Shown in pieces: positions 44,894 to 53,854 of a DNA stretch of 64,000 bases. The notes beneath the pieces were generated by a model. That model was not told where the DNA came from, did not search any database, and saw only the letters and a list, made by a program, of their open reading frames with translations. Position 1 is the stretch's first letter. Each line of letters begins with the position of its first letter. Location: NCBI GenBank assembly GCA_014650415.1, contig BMUX01000014.1:1-64000 (forward strand), written 5' to 3'. The position numbers and the translations under genes are program-made. Origin of the DNA: Streptomyces spiroverticillatus (lineage in GTDB: Bacteria > Actinomycetota > Actinomycetes > Streptomycetales > Streptomycetaceae).

Positions 44894-46908
44894 AGCGCGT
44901 ACGGGCGGATCTGGACCAGCCGGAAGTCGCCCTGCCCGGTCATCAGCCACTCGATGTCCAGCGCCCGGTCGACGTCGCCGCCCGGTTCCGATCCGCTGAA
45001 GTGCGACTGGAGCAGCCGTCCCGTCAGGGACAGGTCGGCGAGGCGGGCGCGTGTCGCGGCGGGCAGCCCCTCGTCCCAGGAACCCAGGGCGACGGTGCGG
45101 CCGCCGCCCTCGACCGTGTTGTAGAGGTACTGCTGCGGCAGGACCGTGCCGTCGACGACCTGTTCCGGGGAGCCTGGAGAGCAGTTGAGGTAGACGTTGC
45201 GGAAGTCCTCGCGGCGGGTCGGGTTGCAGGTGACCAGGACACCGCCGAGCGCGGCGGGTTCGTACCGCTGGACGATGACGCCCATGTACGTGTCGTCCAG
45301 CGAGATCCCGACCTGGTGGCGCAGCCGCACGCTGCGCGGCGACACCAGGGAGGCCCACACCTGGCGTACCGCGTCGAGGAGTTCCCGGGCGGAGCGGACG
45401 GTGGTGACGGAGTCGTACACGCCCGCGGCCGAGAAGCCCGGCAGGTCCTCGGCGTTGGAGGAGGAGCGCACCACGAGCCGCTCGCCCCGGTCCGCGCCGG
45501 GGAAGGCCTGGCTGATCCGGCGGATGACCGACTCCGGCACGGGGGTCTGCCGGATCAGGTGCTGGAGCTGGAGGCACAGCGGGTCCAGGACGTCGCCCGC
45601 GTCGAGTTCCAGCGCCATCTTCAGCTTGCCGATGCCCTGTTGGAGGGCGGGGCTGGAGGCGAGGAAGTGCTGCTGAAGCGCGAACGGCAGGGCGACTCCC
45701 TCCGGGGCCGCCACCGTCGAGGCCACGAAGTCGGCTGCGCGGGCGGCGAGTTCGGCGGTGGTGGGCGAGGTGAGTCCGAGGCGGGCGGCGAGGTGCTGGT
45801 AGAGGTGTTCGCGGGGCGGGCGGGGCCGCCCGTAGTAGGCGGTCAGGTCCGCGGTGCGGCTGTCCAGCACGTGGTGCAGTTCGCCGAGGTTGGCGGCCTT
45901 GGTGCCGTACCGGTCGCGGTCGGCGGCGCGCAGCCGGTGCAGGGCCAGCACCGGGGTGTCGTCGAGCAGCGGGGGCTCCAGGCGGATGCGCTGCTGGTGC
46001 CAGGCCGGGGCCCGCAACTCGGGCTCCTGGTCGAGGCGTTCGAACAGGATCTCGTCCTCGCGCACCCGGTAACGCACCCACGCCCCGTCGAGACCGTCCG
46101 CCTCGACGAGTTGTTCCAGGTCGCGCACGATCGCGTTGGGTATGCCCCAGCCCGACGCCAGGACGTTGGTGTGCGAGAGCGGGGTGATGGGGGCGGTGTT
46201 GACGAACCCGGCGACCCGGGGCACGTCGTCCGGCAGGCACGGCATGGCCACGATGTCCGCCCAGCCGAGGGCGGACTCGGCCGCCGCGTACTCCGCGTGG
46301 GTGCGGAAGAAGCGCAGGCGTCCGGTGGCGTCCCCGGGGTTGAGCGGGGTCCGGATCCGGTTGCCGAACAGTTCGTGGCTCAGGACGCGCGGGACGCGCT
46401 GTTCACTGATCGCCGACAGCTCCTCCTCCTGCCGGTGGTTGGCCGGTTTGAGGAGGACGGGGAGCCTGCCGTCGACCCTTTCGCGGACGAACTCGTAGAA
46501 CGCGGCGAGGAGTTCACCGCCCATGGTGTCGGCCTCGGTGGTCTCCAGGACGAGGAAGGTACGGTCCTGGCCCTCCGCGTCCTCGTCGGTGTGCAGCGAC
46601 AGTACGCCCAGCAGGAAGCGGCGGTCGGGGTCGGTGTAGACGGAGGCGTTGAACGCGTCGAGGTCGGCGTCCAGCGCGGCCATGGACATGCCCAGGACGC
46701 GGGTGGCGACGTAGTCGACGTGGAAGGGGTGGACGGCCGTGTCCAGGAGGTGCCAGGTGTGCTCTGTCCGGTCGACGACGACCTTGAGGTAGGGGTGTCC
46801 GGCCAGCACGCCGGACAGGGTCCGGAACAGCGGCAGCGACAGGTTCTCGCCGACGACGGTGCGGTCCGTCATGACCCCCTCGGCGCCTGTGACGAGTGCG
46901 GCGGTCAT
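44890..46908 (-). CDS. PEP-synthase/PPDK-like dikinase with phosphohistidine-like segment first
   Basis: 672 residues from ATG 46908 behind GGAGGT. Residues ~225-245 read 'APITPLSHTNVLASGWGIPN', like the phosphohistidine swivel motif of PEP-utilising enzymes. From ~330 to ~650 comes the PPDK N-terminal ATP-binding domain: 'YGTKAANLGEL', 'GERLVVRSSSNAEDLPGFSA', 'AAGVYDSV', 'VIVQRYEP' and the final 'IEWLMTGQGDFRLVQIRPYA'. In PpsA and rifampin phosphotransferase the ATP domain comes first; here the order is reversed and no PEP barrel is seen. It may phosphorylate a small metabolite made by the ATP-grasp ligase. Its start overlaps the ligase stop (ATGA). Confidence 0.8.
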   Translation of the reverse strand: MTAALVTGAEGVMTDRTVVGENLSLPLFRTLSGVLAGHPYLKVVVDRTEHTWHLLDTAVHPFHVDYVATRVLGMSMAALDADLDAFNASVYTDPDRRFLLGVLSLHTDEDAEGQDRTFLVLETTEADTMGGELLAAFYEFVRERVDGRLPVLLKPANHRQEEELSAISEQRVPRVLSHELFGNRIRTPLNPGDATGRLRFFRTHAEYAAAESALGWADIVAMPCLPDDVPRVAGFVNTAPITPLSHTNVLASGWGIPNAIVRDLEQLVEADGLDGAWVRYRVREDEILFERLDQEPELRAPAWHQQRIRLEPPLLDDTPVLALHRLRAADRDRYGTKAANLGELHHVLDSRTADLTAYYGRPRPPREHLYQHLAARLGLTSPTTAELAARAADFVASTVAAPEGVALPFALQQHFLASSPALQQGIGKLKMALELDAGDVLDPLCLQLQHLIRQTPVPESVIRRISQAFPGADRGERLVVRSSSNAEDLPGFSAAGVYDSVTTVRSARELLDAVRQVWASLVSPRSVRLRHQVGISLDDTYMGVIVQRYEPAALGGVLVTCNPTRREDFRNVYLNCSPGSPEQVVDGTVLPQQYLYNTVEGGGRTVALGSWDEGLPAATRARLADLSLTGRLLQSHFSGSEPGGDVDRALDIEWLMTGQGDFRLVQIRPYAL

Positions 46909-48278
46909 ACGGAGACCTCCTCGGGCCGAACTGCGGGCAGCACCCGCGGCAGCGCGTCCACCAGCGCGGCGAAGTCGCGCAGGACGGTGCGTGCGTCGGT
47001 CGCGGACAGCAGGCACAGGGCGGCCATGGTGTTGGCACCCGCCGCCGGGTCGTACACCGGTACGGGCGTGCCGTCGGCCAGGGAGCTCTCCGCGACCACC
47101 GACAGGGTGCTGCCCCGGCTCAGCGGCACCTGCGCCGCCACCACGGGGAAGTCCCAGACCCTGCGGTCGGCCCAGGCCTTGCCCTGGCCGTTGACCGCCA
47201 GCACGACGAGGGAACCCGCCGCACCGCGCGCCTGCGCGGGCGTGAGCGCCTGTGCGGGCCACGCCACCTCGCGCCCCAAAAGATGCTCGACCAGCATGCC
47301 GACCAGATCGAGGCCGAAGACCTCCTCGATCTGCGGAACGGTCATCGCGCCGCCGAACCTGGCGGCCGTCTCGATGAGCCACATCTCGCCGCCCGCACCG
47401 AGCTTGATCTCCGTGTGGATTCCGCAGTTCCGCAGTCCCAGGGCGTCCACGGAGGCCCGCGCGAGCCGCACCACACGGTCCTGCGCGTCCGGCGGCAGCA
47501 GTGCCGGGGTGATGCCCGCCCGCTCGGTGAACGGCTCGACCGTCGGCATCCGGCCGCTGACGCAGACCGGATGGAACGTGCCGTCCGCGACGACGCCCTC
47601 CACGCTGACGTAGTCGCCCCAGCCGGACTCCTCGAACCATGCGGACGCCGTACCGGTGACGATCTGCTCGACGACGAAGTCCGCGTCCGCCGACTCCACA
47701 TGCAGCTCGGCGAACCCCAACTGGGCCGACTCGGCCATGACGTCGCGCGAGCGCCGCCAGGCCGTGGTCACCTCGTGCGGGGTCCGGATGATCTGGTGCG
47801 CGGTGGAGCCCGCGCTCCACGCCGCCTTCAGGAGCAGCGGGAACGGCAGCTCCCTGGCCGCCTCGTGCAGGTCGCCCTCGGTGGCGACGGGCCGGAACGA
47901 GGGCTGCGGCAGGCCGTGTTCACGCCAGGTGCGCCGCATCAGACGCTTATCGCGGGCGAGCCGGGCCGCACCGCCGGCCCCCGCGAGCCCGAGTGCCTCG
48001 CAGGCCTCGGCGACGGCCACCACCGCGTACTCGGAGAAGGTCAGCACGGCGTCCGCGCCCACGGCCCCGGCCCGCGCGACGATCAGCGACACCAGATCGG
48101 CCCGCTGCGCCTCGGTCGGGGTCTGCACGGAGGCGCACAGCCCGCGGGCGGCATCGGCCACGGCGGGAGGCAGAGCACTGAGCGCCAGCAGGTGCACCTC
48201 CGCCTTGGCGGCCGCCCTCAGCAGGACGTGGCCGAGCGGCGGGCCGCCCTTGGCATGCACTAACAGCACCTTGCTCAC
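46905..48278 (-). CDS. ATP-grasp ligase (first gene of the operon)
   Basis: 457 residues from GTG 48278. The N-terminal Rossmann-like part ('KVLLVHAKGGPPLGHVLLRA', 'GADAVLTFSEYAVVAVAEAC') is followed by an ATP-grasp fold: 'LPFPLLLKAAWSAGSTAHQI', 'VVEQIVTGTASAWFEESGW', 'VSVEGVVADGTFHPVCVSGR', and the metal site 'IHTEIKLGAGGEMWLIETAARFGG' (in part). The layout is that of L-amino acid ligases and carboxylate-amine ligases that join two small substrates. With the dikinase and MFS gene it forms a three-gene operon with four-base overlaps. Confidence 0.85.
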   Translation of the reverse strand: MSKVLLVHAKGGPPLGHVLLRAAAKAEVHLLALSALPPAVADAARGLCASVQTPTEAQRADLVSLIVARAGAVGADAVLTFSEYAVVAVAEACEALGLAGAGGAARLARDKRLMRRTWREHGLPQPSFRPVATEGDLHEAARELPFPLLLKAAWSAGSTAHQIIRTPHEVTTAWRRSRDVMAESAQLGFAELHVESADADFVVEQIVTGTASAWFEESGWGDYVSVEGVVADGTFHPVCVSGRMPTVEPFTERAGITPALLPPDAQDRVVRLARASVDALGLRNCGIHTEIKLGAGGEMWLIETAARFGGAMTVPQIEEVFGLDLVGMLVEHLLGREVAWPAQALTPAQARGAAGSLVVLAVNGQGKAWADRRVWDFPVVAAQVPLSRGSTLSVVAESSLADGTPVPVYDPAAGANTMAALCLLSATDARTVLRDFAALVDALPRVLPAVRPEEVSV

Positions 48279-48315
48279 GGAAATTCGTCTCCATTCGTCG
48301 TTCGGGTCGGGGGTG

Positions 48316-48380
48316 CGTACGAGGTGGTGGGGGGGGCGTACGAGGCGGTGGGGGCCGTACGAGTCGGTGGGGGTGTACGG
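48316..48380. repeat. Imperfect direct repeats in the ATP-grasp promoter region
   Basis: CGTACGAG followed by a (G/T)CGGTGGGGG-like tail recurs at 48316, 48337 and 48356, with a partial fourth copy (TGTACGG) at ~48374; the spacing is 21 then 19 bases. The repeats lie 40-100 bases upstream of the ligase start on its strand, where regulator-binding sites are expected. The rest of 48279-48643 holds no gene. Confidence 0.6.
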
Positions 48381-48643
48381 GCCTCGGCCGTACTTCCAGG
48401 AGACCAGGCCAGGGATGTGCGCAGCGTCGCCCGGCACGGCCACGACTCAGGCAGATGCCTGAATCCCGGGCGGTATCTCCCCCTCCGGATCGTCTGTCGG
48501 AGGAGTACGCGCGGCCGCGCGCTCGAACTTCCCCGCAGCGCAAGGCACTTCGGCCGATAACCGCGTCTGCGCGGCACCGGCACGGGATACCCATCGGTAG
48601 GTGACTGAGCGTCAGCCGGTCATCTACGGACGGAGAGAATCCT

Positions 48644-49756
48644 GTGGACGCATCCACCCTGAAGGCACTGCTCGCGCACCTTCCCGTGCTCTGGTGGGAG
48701 ACCGTCGACGAGCCCGTGCTCCGCGGGCCGCGGCCGGCCGCCGACGCCGGACCCCGCAGGCCACCCCGCTACGAGACCTTCGCCGACCTCGTCGACCTCG
48801 CCCCGGCGTCCGCCTTCATCCGGGACGGCGACGGCCGCTACCTGTGGGCCAACCACGCCTACGCCCACCTCTACAACACCGTGCCGGGGGAACTCGTCGG
48901 CAAGCGCATCGAGGACTTCGATCCCCCGGCCGACGCGGACCGGTTCCGCGCACTGGACCAGGAGATACTGACCCGTGGCACCCCGGTGCGCCACACCCTG
49001 CACTACCGCCGCTCCGACGGCACCGAGGGGCAGGCGGTGGGGCACCGCTTCCCCGTCCGGGAGGACGCGCGGACCTGCGTCGCCGGGATCTACGTCGACG
49101 TCACCGACCACCTGCGCGCCACCGTCAGACGGCAGCGGGCGGAGGAGAGCCTCCAGGCGCTGCGTGACCACAGCGGCCTGCCCTGCGCGCTGCTGACGGC
49201 GGGCGGGCGCGTGGTCGAGGCGAGCACGGCGGCGGCCGAACTCTTCCACCTCGGGCTGCCCGACCTGCTCGGCCGCCGCGCCCACACCCTGCTGGCGCCG
49301 GACCCCGGACTCGACCGCCTGCACCGGCGGTGGAACGGGCTGATCGCACGGCGCACCAGACGGCTGGAGAGCACCGTCGTCCTCGCCGACGCCCAGGGCC
49401 GCAGGCGCCGCGCCGAACTTCATCTGACGACGGTCGGCGGCCCCACCGGGCGGGCCCGGCACGTCTGGGCCGTGGTCACCCAGCAGAGCCTGGCCGTCGA
49501 GGTGCATCCCACGCCCACTGCCGCGCAGGTCAGGATCCTGTCGCTCCTCGCGGAGGGCAGCAGCAACAGCGACATCGCCGCCTCGCTGAAGCTGTCGCGG
49601 CAGACGGTCGACTACCACCTCGGGCGACTGCGAGAACTGCTGGACGCGCCCAGCCGCCCCGCACTCGTCGCCCGCGCCTACGTACTGGGCATCCTGGCCC
49701 CGCGCGCGTGGCCCCCGCGCTCGGCCACGGCACCGCATCCGCTCAGCACGGCCTGA
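48644..49756 (+). CDS. PAS-domain LuxR-type transcriptional regulator
   Basis: 370 residues from GTG 48644 (GAGAG six bases upstream). Residues ~45-155 are a PAS domain ('DLVDLAPASAFIRDGDGRYL', 'WANHAYAHLYNTVPGELVGK', 'VAGIYVDVTDHLRATVRR'). A second PAS-like segment covers ~165-285. The C-terminal HTH is 'PTAAQVRILSLLAEGSSNSD' followed by 'IAASLKLSRQTVDYHLGRLR', a LuxR/GerE recognition helix. It is divergent from the ATP-grasp operon across a region with direct repeats, so it is a candidate regulator of that operon. Confidence 0.85.
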   Translation: MDASTLKALLAHLPVLWWETVDEPVLRGPRPAADAGPRRPPRYETFADLVDLAPASAFIRDGDGRYLWANHAYAHLYNTVPGELVGKRIEDFDPPADADRFRALDQEILTRGTPVRHTLHYRRSDGTEGQAVGHRFPVREDARTCVAGIYVDVTDHLRATVRRQRAEESLQALRDHSGLPCALLTAGGRVVEASTAAAELFHLGLPDLLGRRAHTLLAPDPGLDRLHRRWNGLIARRTRRLESTVVLADAQGRRRRAELHLTTVGGPTGRARHVWAVVTQQSLAVEVHPTPTAAQVRILSLLAEGSSNSDIAASLKLSRQTVDYHLGRLRELLDAPSRPALVARAYVLGILAPRAWPPRSATAPHPLSTA

Positions 49757-49885
49757 CACCTCTGTCGGGCGGCACGTCGGCCGCACCGCCGGTCCACGAC
49801 GCGCCGGGCGCGTGAAAGGGCCGGGCCGCCCCGGGGCACCCGGCCCCGGCACGGTCCCGACGCCGCGGTCCTGCGGGACTCGGCC

Positions 49886-50485
49886 TCAGGTCCGTGCCGT
49901 ACCTGCCCGGCAGATCCCGGGCAGGTGCACGACGAGCAGCGTGAAGGCGGCGAGTACGACGTTGCGGGCCGCGGCGTCCAGACCGTTCCAGTCGGACGAC
50001 TGCCACATGGCGAACCACTCGCCGCCGACGGCGAGGAAGCCCATCCCGAAGAGCAACAGCATCATGACCAGGCCCACAGTGCTGGCCGCGCGGGCGCGAG
50101 CATATGCGTCGCGGCGCAGCCCCGTGATCCAGAACCAGGTAGCGGTGAGGAGGACGCACGCGGTCAGCGTCTCCCAGGCGATGACGGCGACGTAGGCGGC
50201 GTTCTGAACGGCGGGGGATTCGACTGCCCGCCACATCAGGTCGGGGTCCTTGAACGTGGTGTCCATGCTCAGGACGTGCTGGACGAACTGCTGGTTGGTA
50301 CCGAAATCCGTGATGTTTCCGAACGCGACCAGAGTCATGTAGAGCGCGACGGTCGCCGTCAGCGCGGTCGCCGCGACAGGGGGCGCGCCCAGCCGGAGTA
50401 ACCAGTTCCGCGGGGCGGTCGGGGCCGCTCCCTCGGGAGGCGACCCGTCGGATCCGGTGCTGGTCGGTCGATGGTGCTGTGCCAT
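49886..50485 (-). CDS. DUF2165-family membrane protein
   Basis: 199 residues from ATG 50485 behind GAGGAAAGG. After a polar N-terminus of ~30 residues come four hydrophobic helices ('VAATALTATVALYMTLVAFG', 'AAYVAVIAWETLTACVLLTA', 'ASTVGLVMMLLLFGMGFLAV', 'NVVLAAFTLLVVHLPGICR'). Diagnostic stretches of the DUF2165 family are 'NITDFGTNQQFVQHVLSMDT', 'WRAVESPAVQNAAY' and 'GGEWFAMWQSSDWNG'. The function of the family is unknown. The 309-base gap to 50795 shows no gene. Confidence 0.85.
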   Translation of the reverse strand: MAQHHRPTSTGSDGSPPEGAAPTAPRNWLLRLGAPPVAATALTATVALYMTLVAFGNITDFGTNQQFVQHVLSMDTTFKDPDLMWRAVESPAVQNAAYVAVIAWETLTACVLLTATWFWITGLRRDAYARARAASTVGLVMMLLLFGMGFLAVGGEWFAMWQSSDWNGLDAAARNVVLAAFTLLVVHLPGICRAGTART

Positions 50486-50794
50486 GTATGTGCCTTTCCT
50501 CGTCGTCCCGCGGGTCGTCCCGCGGAAAGTCGGACCACGGGTCGCACTCGTGCCTCTCGCCTGTTCACGTGCGGGGGCCGTCCTGCCAGGTGACAACTAT
50601 CGTGCTTCGGCTCAGCGGACCGGTAGGGCAGCGGCCCAGCAGAACGGGCGGCAGGGAGAGGTCCGGAAGGGTGCCGCCGACCGAGACGCTCAACCCTCAC
50701 CGGTCTCCCGCGGTCATGTGGTGCAGACGGTTCCGGTCGCATCCCGGCGGCCGCACCCGTCACACGCGACACGCACAGCGACAAGGAGCACGGC

Positions 50795-51985
50795 ATGACG
50801 TTCAGGAACTTACGCAAGTCCGCTCGGACCGCAGCGGTGACTCTCGCGGCGGCGATGGCAGCCACCGCCTTCACCGTCCCCGCCCAGGCATCGCCGATCA
50901 CCGGCCACGGCGCGACAGGTCACGAGGCAACCCGGCGTGCGATCGACGCGGAAGTGCGGGCGGGCATCCCCGGCATCACCGCGCAGGTGCGGGATGCGCG
51001 CGGCGTCTGGAGGGCGACGTCGGGCGTCGGAGACCGGACCAGCGGAGCGCCGCGCGGCGAGAACGACCGGTACCGGGTCGGCAGCATCACCAAGACGTTC
51101 GTGGCGACCGTACTGCTCCAGCTGGAGGCCGAGGGCAGACTCGACCTCGACGACACCGTGGAGCACCACCTCCCCGGCCTGGTGCGGGGCAACGGCAACG
51201 ACGGCAACAGGATCACCGTACGTCACCTCCTCAGCCACACCAGCGGCCTGTTCGACTACCTGGCCGACGAGGAGTACGTCGCCACGTACCTGCGCGGCGA
51301 GGGCTACCTCAAGCACCGCTACGACACTCTGCCGCCGCTGAAGCACGTGAAGGTGGCGCTGTCCCACCCTCCGCTGTTCACGCCGGGCAAGGAGTTCTCG
51401 TACTCCAACACCAACTACATCCTGGCCGGGCTGATCCTGGAGAAGGCGGGCAAGCGGTCGTACGAGGCGCAGGTCCGGGAGCGGATCATCAAGCCGCTGG
51501 GGCTGAGGGCGACGACCAATCCCGGCAACAGCATTCGCATTCCTCAGCCCAGCAGCCGCGCCTACTCGAAACTGTTCGACGCGCAGCCCGACCGGATCGA
51601 CGACGTCACCGAGATGAACGGCTCGCAGGGCTGGGCCGACGGCGACATCATCTCCACCAACGGCGATCTCAACCGGTTCTACCGCGCCCTGATGCACGGC
51701 CGGCTGCTGCCGCCCCAGCAGCTCAAGGCGATGAAGACGACGGGCCCGTCCACCGGCCGTGCAGGCATGGAGTACGGGCTCGGTCTCATGAAGATACGCA
51801 CGAGCTGCGGCACCACCCTCTGGGGCCACGGCGGCGGCATGGTCGGCTCCACCTCCCTGGCCGTGACCACGGAGGACGGCCGCCATCAACTCGCGTACAA
51901 CCGCAACGGGGACTGGAACACGGGGGCTCCGAACGCCATCGCCGAAGCCGAGTTCTGCCCACCGAAGGCGCAGCGGAGCCACTGA
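50795..51985 (+). CDS. Exported serine hydrolase, penicillin-binding/class C beta-lactamase fold
   Basis: 396 residues from ATG 50795. A signal peptide lies in residues 1-32 (cleaved near PAQAS). All three catalytic motifs of the SxxK serine hydrolases are present: S-I-T-K in 'VGSITKTFVATVLLQLEAEG', Y-S-N in 'FSYSNTNYILAGLILEKAG', and H-G-G in 'LWGHGGGMVGSTSLAVT'. This matches Streptomyces R61-type D-Ala-D-Ala carboxypeptidases and related esterases or beta-lactamases. It acts outside the cell. A hairpin follows at 52045. Confidence 0.88.
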   Translation: MTFRNLRKSARTAAVTLAAAMAATAFTVPAQASPITGHGATGHEATRRAIDAEVRAGIPGITAQVRDARGVWRATSGVGDRTSGAPRGENDRYRVGSITKTFVATVLLQLEAEGRLDLDDTVEHHLPGLVRGNGNDGNRITVRHLLSHTSGLFDYLADEEYVATYLRGEGYLKHRYDTLPPLKHVKVALSHPPLFTPGKEFSYSNTNYILAGLILEKAGKRSYEAQVRERIIKPLGLRATTNPGNSIRIPQPSSRAYSKLFDAQPDRIDDVTEMNGSQGWADGDIISTNGDLNRFYRALMHGRLLPPQQLKAMKTTGPSTGRAGMEYGLGLMKIRTSCGTTLWGHGGGMVGSTSLAVTTEDGRHQLAYNRNGDWNTGAPNAIAEAEFCPPKAQRSH

Positions 51986-52044
51986 TCCGTGTGCGCCACC
52001 ACGGTGCGGGGGCCCTGCCCGGCGGGGGACGGCTGTCCGGGGCT

Positions 52045-52066
52045 GACCGGCGGATTTCCGCCGGTC
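52045..52066. terminator. Terminator hairpin, 9-bp perfect stem
   Basis: GACCGGCGG (52045-52053), a four-base ATTT loop and CCGCCGGTC (52058-52066), 60 bases after the serine hydrolase stop and at the broken end of the convergent protease remnant. It may serve both directions. Confidence 0.6.
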
Positions 52067-52264
52067 GCTGCCGACGCGGACGATGCCCTCCAGCTTCACG
52101 CCCTCCGTCTGAGCGGATTCCGGGATCACCGCCAGGAAGGGGTAACTCTCGGTGGAGTCGGAGCCGTTGACGATGACGTGGGCGCTGCCCGCAGCGAGGG
52201 TGGCACAGGCTGTCGCGGTGAGCGCGGTGGCGGCGAGGGTACGGGTGGTGCGGCGGCTGAACAC
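52067..52264 (-). pseudogene. Trypsin-like protease, N-terminal remnant
   Basis: ATG 52264 opens a clear signal peptide (RRTTRTLAATALTATACATL...) followed by 'VIVNGSDSTESYPFLAVIPE', the mature N-terminus of a Streptomyces S1 protease (usually IVGG; here IVNG). After ~66 residues the similarity stops, before the His of the triad. The rest of the gene is gone. The region 52265-52603 upstream holds no gene. Confidence 0.6.
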
Positions 52265-52603
52265 AAGGGGGCCTTCTGGCTCGGGAGTGGCGAACTGGGC
52301 TCAGCCTGTCCGCCCGTGATCTTCCGGACAGTCCGGGCAGCGGGAGTCAGAGGGGTGTTGCCAGCACCCCACAAGCCGGGGGCGGGCGGGACCGGGTGGA
52401 CGTCACGCGGGGCTGTGCGTCGTTGAGGGACGCCGCCGCGACGCGCCGCCCACTCGCGCGGCCTTCGCATATCCAGGGGATATCGAGAAACGCATACGGC
52501 GACGCAACCCTCTCCTTGTTCCCCTGAAGACGCGGACCAGGGGGATCCGTGCCGAGAACGCGGTGCCGCGGTTTCGGAAAGTGCTGACGAGAGGGCATGT
52601 GCC

Positions 52604-53761
52604 GTGTGGTACGAGAGCGTTCGTGCGGGACTGGGCAGAGCCGTACCGGCCGTCGGTGCCGTCCTGGTGATGGTGGCCCACACCGGGTCCGCCACCGCCG
52701 CCCCTGAGCGGAGTGGGAACGTCCAGAGGGCGGTGGAGGAGTTGGCCAGGATTCCCGGGGTCGTGGCAGTGGTGGGCGGGGCCTACGCCGACGGGAGGCC
52801 CCTCGGTCTCGGCAGTGCGGGCTCCCGGCTGCTGGGCGGCGAGGGCGGGAGAGCGCCGGCGAATGCCCGCTTCCGGATCTGGTCGCAGACCAAGCAGATG
52901 GTGGCCACTGTGGTGCTGAAGTTGGTCGAGGAGGGCACGTTGGGAGTGGATGACACCCTCGGTGACCTGCTGCCGGAGGTGGTCGAGAAGGACCTGGTGA
53001 CGCGCGCCGACGAGATCACGGTACGACAGCTGCTCCGGCACACCTCCGGAATTCCCGACTGGTACGCCGCGAAGCCGCTCCCGGACGGGAGCGAGGGAGA
53101 CCCCGCGTTCGACGTGTTCGACTTCACGACCCCCTACCGGCCGCTGGATCTGGTGCGGTGGAGCCGCGATCGGCCCCGCACCGGGGAGCCGGGCGAGAAG
53201 TGGGCCTACTCCAACACCAACCACACCCTCCTGGGCATGATCGTCGAGAGGGTGACCGGCCATGACCTGGCCACCGAACTGCGCACGCGTCTCTTCGAGC
53301 CGCTCGGGATGACCCGGAGCTACCTGATGGCCGGGCCGCCGGACGGGGTCGAGGGGCCGCACAATCACGGCTACTACCCCGACGGCGACGGCAGGCCGCG
53401 CGACGTGGACCGCTTCAACGCAGGTCTCGCCGGGGCGGGTGCCGGAGGAGTGGTGTCCACCGCTCACGACGTCAGCGCCTTCCACCGCGCGTTCACTCGG
53501 GGAAGACTGCTGCCGCCGGAACTCCAGCGGATCCTGACCGACCGGCCGCCCGCCCCCGCACGCCCCCGAAGCAGCGGCGGCGGTTGTGGCGAGGATTTCT
53601 CCGTCGCCGGCGGGTTGGCCCCCGGCTCCGTGGCCATGACCCTCTACTCGCCGGACGGGCGTCGTCAGCTCGCGTTGTCGTTCACCCTGAGCGTCAAGCC
53701 CAACGCGGTGAACCTCGACGTGGGCCGGGCCGTGGAGAGCATCTTCTGCCCGGCCTCCTGA
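52604..53761 (+). CDS. Exported class C-type serine hydrolase lacking the third catalytic motif
   Basis: 385 residues from GTG 52604 behind GAGGG. A signal peptide covers residues 1-33. Motif 1 is S-Q-T-K in 'FRIWSQTKQMVATVVLKLVE', motif 2 Y-S-N in 'KWAYSNTNHTLLGMIVERVT'. Where related enzymes have the H-G-G motif just before 'PGSVAMTLYSPDG', this protein reads 'SVAGGLAPGSVAM', so His is replaced by Ala, and the preceding strand is shortened ('RPRSSGGGCGEDF'). It may be a weak hydrolase, a binding protein or a decaying paralogue of the gene at 50795. Confidence 0.82.
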   Translation: MWYESVRAGLGRAVPAVGAVLVMVAHTGSATAAPERSGNVQRAVEELARIPGVVAVVGGAYADGRPLGLGSAGSRLLGGEGGRAPANARFRIWSQTKQMVATVVLKLVEEGTLGVDDTLGDLLPEVVEKDLVTRADEITVRQLLRHTSGIPDWYAAKPLPDGSEGDPAFDVFDFTTPYRPLDLVRWSRDRPRTGEPGEKWAYSNTNHTLLGMIVERVTGHDLATELRTRLFEPLGMTRSYLMAGPPDGVEGPHNHGYYPDGDGRPRDVDRFNAGLAGAGAGGVVSTAHDVSAFHRAFTRGRLLPPELQRILTDRPPAPARPRSSGGGCGEDFSVAGGLAPGSVAMTLYSPDGRRQLALSFTLSVKPNAVNLDVGRAVESIFCPAS

Positions 53762-53854
53762 CGGAACGCGTCCCGCTGTGAGGTACGCGGTCCCGGGGCG
53801 GGTTCGGGGACCCGTCGGCACGGGTTCGATCGGGTGTTTGAGATGCTCCGGGTC

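Noticed and set aside
45001..47613. Very long plus-strand reading frame of 870 codons
   Set aside because: It lies antisense to the dikinase and ATP-grasp genes, which have clear motifs. Long antisense frames are expected at this GC content, and its product is low-complexity Gly/Val/Arg.
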